This document shows, piece by piece, positions 5,400 to 7,054 of a DNA stretch of 7,054 nucleotides (position 1 is the stretch's first letter; each line of letters starts with the position of its first letter). The stretch is taken from NCBI GenBank assembly GCA_003448675.1, contig DLXZ01000002.1, positions 1 through 7,054 on the forward strand, given 5' to 3'. A program made the position numbers and the translations under genes. Origin of the DNA: Porticoccaceae bacterium (lineage in GTDB: Bacteria; Pseudomonadota; Gammaproteobacteria; Pseudomonadales; Porticoccaceae). The notes beneath the pieces were generated by a model. That model saw nothing but the letters and a program-made list of their open reading frames with translations. It made no database searches and was not told where the DNA came from.

Positions 5400-6153
5400 C
5401 GGAAAAAAAACCACGCAGGCTTTCCTCACCGCCCTCTTCCCAGGCCTTCAGCGCTGCGGTACCGATAATGGCGATTTCCGCCTTGCCGCGCAGGAAGTCG
5501 AGATCGGCTTTCTGGCTGACGCCAAAGCCAACGCCAATGGGCAGGTCAGTATGGGCGCGGCAGCGGGCGATAAAGGCATCCAAGTCCTCACCCATTTCGG
5601 TTTTGTTGCCGGTGACCCCCTTGCGGGCGACAGCATAGATAAAACCCTCGGCGGCGTCGGCCAGGGCCTGCAGGCGATCCTCGGTATTGGTCGGCGTCAT
5701 CAGCACGATGGGCGCGAGCTCGCGGCTTTTTGACAGCCCATGCAACTCGCCCGCTTCCTCTACCGGCAGATCGGGGAGGATATAGCCACAGCCGCCTGCT
5801 GCTGCCAGGCGGTCGACAAAGGCCTGGGAGCCCATTTTAAATGCCGTGTTGTAGTAGCCCATCATCAGCACTTTAAAAGGAAAGTGGGCGCTGACTTTTC
5901 GCATGAATTCAAAACAGTCGGCAGGCCGGACGCCGTGGTTGATGGCCTCCTGATTGGCCTTTACAAACAATGGACCATCGGCGGAGGGCTCGGAAAAGGG
6001 AAACTGCAATTCGACCACGTCGACATCGAATTCAGCCATGACCTCCAGCTCAGCCCAGTTGTCTTCAAAGGAAGGATAACCACAGACCACGTGGGTCATC
6101 AGCAGCAGATCCTTGCGCGCCAGGCGCTCACGCAGGTATTGCTCAAGCGCCAT
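5386..6153 (-). CDS. trpA: Tryptophan synthase alpha chain, divergent type
   Basis: TrpA cleaves indole-3-glycerol phosphate to indole and glyceraldehyde 3-phosphate and passes indole through a tunnel to TrpB. The 255-residue protein covers the whole TIM barrel (E. coli has 268). The catalytic acids are present as E48 and D59, equivalent to Glu49 and Asp60 of E. coli. The loop reads F51-P-F-S-E-P-S-A-D-G-P, whereas the common form is G-[IV]-P-F-S-D-P-x-A-D-G-P; Glu55 replaces the Asp that bridges to a TrpB lysine, so the charge is kept. Later motifs are P-D-L-P, A-R-K-G-V-T-G (loop 6) and the phosphate-binding G-F-G-V-S and I-I-G-T-A. The ATG at 6151-6153 overlaps the last 11 bases of trpB, implying translational coupling; the longer frame to 6207 would cut deep into trpB and adds 18 unrelated residues. 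It converges with pilU. Confidence 0.93.
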   Translation of the reverse strand: MALEQYLRERLARKDLLLMTHVVCGYPSFEDNWAELEVMAEFDVDVVELQFPFSEPSADGPLFVKANQEAINHGVRPADCFEFMRKVSAHFPFKVLMMGYYNTAFKMGSQAFVDRLAAAGGCGYILPDLPVEEAGELHGLSKSRELAPIVLMTPTNTEDRLQALADAAEGFIYAVARKGVTGNKTEMGEDLDAFIARCRAHTDLPIGVGFGVSQKADLDFLRGKAEIAIIGTAALKAWEEGGEESLRGFFSGLLG

Positions 6154-7054
6154 ATTCGACCGCCTTATCTTTAATAAACTGCTTCCAGTGATCGTCTTCG
6201 ATCGCATCGGCGACGGTAAATATGTCTTTATCGCCGCGGCCAGACTGGTTGATCAGTATCACTTCATCACCGGACATACTGGGCGCTTCCGCCAAAGCCC
6301 GGGCAAATGCGTGGGTGCTCTCCAGGGCCGGAATCAGGCCTTCGGTGCGCATCACCAGCTTGAGGGTTTCGCGCACCTCTTCGTCGGTGGCCGCCTCAAA
6401 GCGCACCCGCCCCTTCTGCCATTGGTCGGCCAGGATGGGGTTGACGCCGATATAGTCGAGCCCGGCGGCAATGGAGTGGGTTTCCAGCATATTGCCGTCA
6501 TCGTTTTGTAGAAAGTAGGTTTTAAAGCCCTGGGCGACACCCACCGAGGCATCGTCATAAGCCAGGCGCGCCGCGTGCAGGCCGGACTCGGGGCCATGGC
6601 CGCCAGCTTCGACACCCACCAGTTCCACGTCGTCCTCCATAAAACCCTGGAAAATCCCAATGGCGTTGGAGCCGCCACCGACGCAGGCAAAAACCCTGTC
6701 CGGTAGCCGCCCGGCTTCGGCGACGATTTGCTCGCGTGCTTCTCGTCCGATAATGGCCTGAAAAAAACTCACCATTTCCGGGAAGGGATGGGGTCCGCAG
6801 GCCGTGCCCAGCACGTAGTGCGTATCCGCCATGTTGGTGACCCAGTCGCGCAGACACTCGTTAATGGCGTCTTTCAATGTGCGCTGGCCGTCTTCGACGG
6901 CGACCACGGTGGCACCGAGGTTTTCCATCCAGAACACGTTGGGGCGCTGTCGGGCGACATCCACTGCACCCATGTAGATCTTGCACTCAAAACCAAAGCG
7001 GGCAGCCATCGTCGCGGTGGCAAAACCGTGCTGCCCGGCGCCGGTCTCGGCGAT
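6143..7054 (-). CDS. trpB: Tryptophan synthase beta chain, N-terminus outside the window
   Basis: TrpB is the PLP enzyme that condenses indole with serine to make tryptophan. The visible 303 codons start in I-A-E-T-G-A-G-Q-H-G, whose Glu corresponds to catalytic Glu109 of Salmonella; the PLP lysine lies about 20 residues earlier, just off the right edge. Present are D-V-x-R-Q (Arg141), T-L-K-D-A (Lys167, which contacts TrpA), the phosphate loop C-V-G-G-G-S-N-A, G-L-D (Asp305), P-A-L-E-S (Glu350) and S-G-R-G-D-K-D (Ser377), so it should be active. After that motif the C-terminus is extended (to K-A-V-E-Y-G-A) beyond most TrpB proteins. It is of the TrpB1 type, which pairs with TrpA. Its TGA lies inside the trpA start region. 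The promoter and any attenuator lie outside the window. Confidence 0.95.
   Translation of the reverse strand: MAETGAGQHGFATATMAARFGFECKIYMGAVDVARQRPNVFWMENLGATVVAVEDGQRTLKDAINECLRDWVTNMADTHYVLGTACGPHPFPEMVSFFQAIIGREAREQIVAEAGRLPDRVFACVGGGSNAIGIFQGFMEDDVELVGVEAGGHGPESGLHAARLAYDDASVGVAQGFKTYFLQNDDGNMLETHSIAAGLDYIGVNPILADQWQKGRVRFEAATDEEVRETLKLVMRTEGLIPALESTHAFARALAEAPSMSGDEVILINQSGRGDKDIFTVADAIEDDHWKQFIKDKAVEYGA

Noticed and set aside
5403..5410. A run of eight A (eight T in trpA sense) near the trpA 3' end as a frameshift or phase-variation site or terminator.
   Set aside because: The reading frame is intact and codes for plausible G-F-F-S residues, slippage would affect only the last few codons, and no stable hairpin precedes the run.
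6154..6207. An 18-residue N-terminal extension of trpA.
   Set aside because: It lies wholly within trpB coding sequence and the internal ATG begins exactly at the TrpA family N-terminus (M-A-L-E-Q-Y).
6143..7054. Suspicion that the divergent TrpB had lost key residues.
   Set aside because: Counting against Salmonella TrpB from memory, the equivalents of Glu109, Arg141, Lys167, Asp305, Glu350 and Ser377 are all present; only the PLP lysine cannot be seen, as it lies off the window.
1..7054. CRISPR arrays, tRNA genes, insertion sequences, phage or toxin-antitoxin genes.
   Set aside because: I found no regularly spaced repeats, cloverleaf sequences, transposase motifs or small paired genes. 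The window reads as ordinary chromosomal content.

Overview
The window is a compact, gene-dense stretch of a moderately GC-rich bacterial chromosome with nine genes, two of them cut by the window edges. The FklB-type FKBP (206 residues, the length I recall for E. coli FklB), the type IV pilus retraction ATPase, the Gly-zipper lipoprotein and the MHS-type transporter tail all point to a Gammaproteobacterium. A marine Cellvibrionales/Spongiibacter-like lineage is my guess; nothing in the window proves it. I see no rRNA, tRNA, CRISPR array, insertion sequence or phage gene.

Layout, left to right. (1) The C-terminal end of an MHS/MFS transporter (+) runs into a convergent, hairpin-rich gap of about 50 bases. 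(2) Two genes on the minus strand follow: a crotonase-fold acyl-CoA enzyme (814-1629) and downstream of it an NTF2/SnoaL-like protein (266-748). (3) A second minus-strand pair, a Gly-zipper lipoprotein followed by fklB, ends in a good rho-independent terminator at 1672-1703 that separates it from the crotonase pair. (4) A 200-base divergent intergenic region separates the lipoprotein gene from an alanine dehydrogenase gene (ald, +). (5) A pilU-like retraction ATPase (+) follows after 123 bases. (6) It converges on trpA, which overlaps the end of trpB (both minus); trpB runs off the right edge.

How the genes work together. Only three links are supported by layout: trpB-trpA form a translationally coupled tryptophan synthase pair, the lipoprotein and fklB are probably co-transcribed, and the crotonase and NTF2-like genes probably are too. 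Otherwise the window looks like a patchwork of unrelated housekeeping and metabolic genes. I do not see a dedicated defence, secretion or mobile system.

The points most worth a second look are protein-level. The alanine dehydrogenase has Gly-Asn-Arg where the family normally has Asp at the NAD-ribose position, which suggests NADP(H) use. The 'enoyl-CoA hydratase' lacks both catalytic glutamates and instead resembles acyl-CoA decarboxylases of the methylmalonyl-CoA decarboxylase type. TrpA/TrpB are of a divergent sequence type. Smaller points are a 16-bp tandem duplication across the fklB stop codon and a perfect hairpin just upstream of the fklB start.
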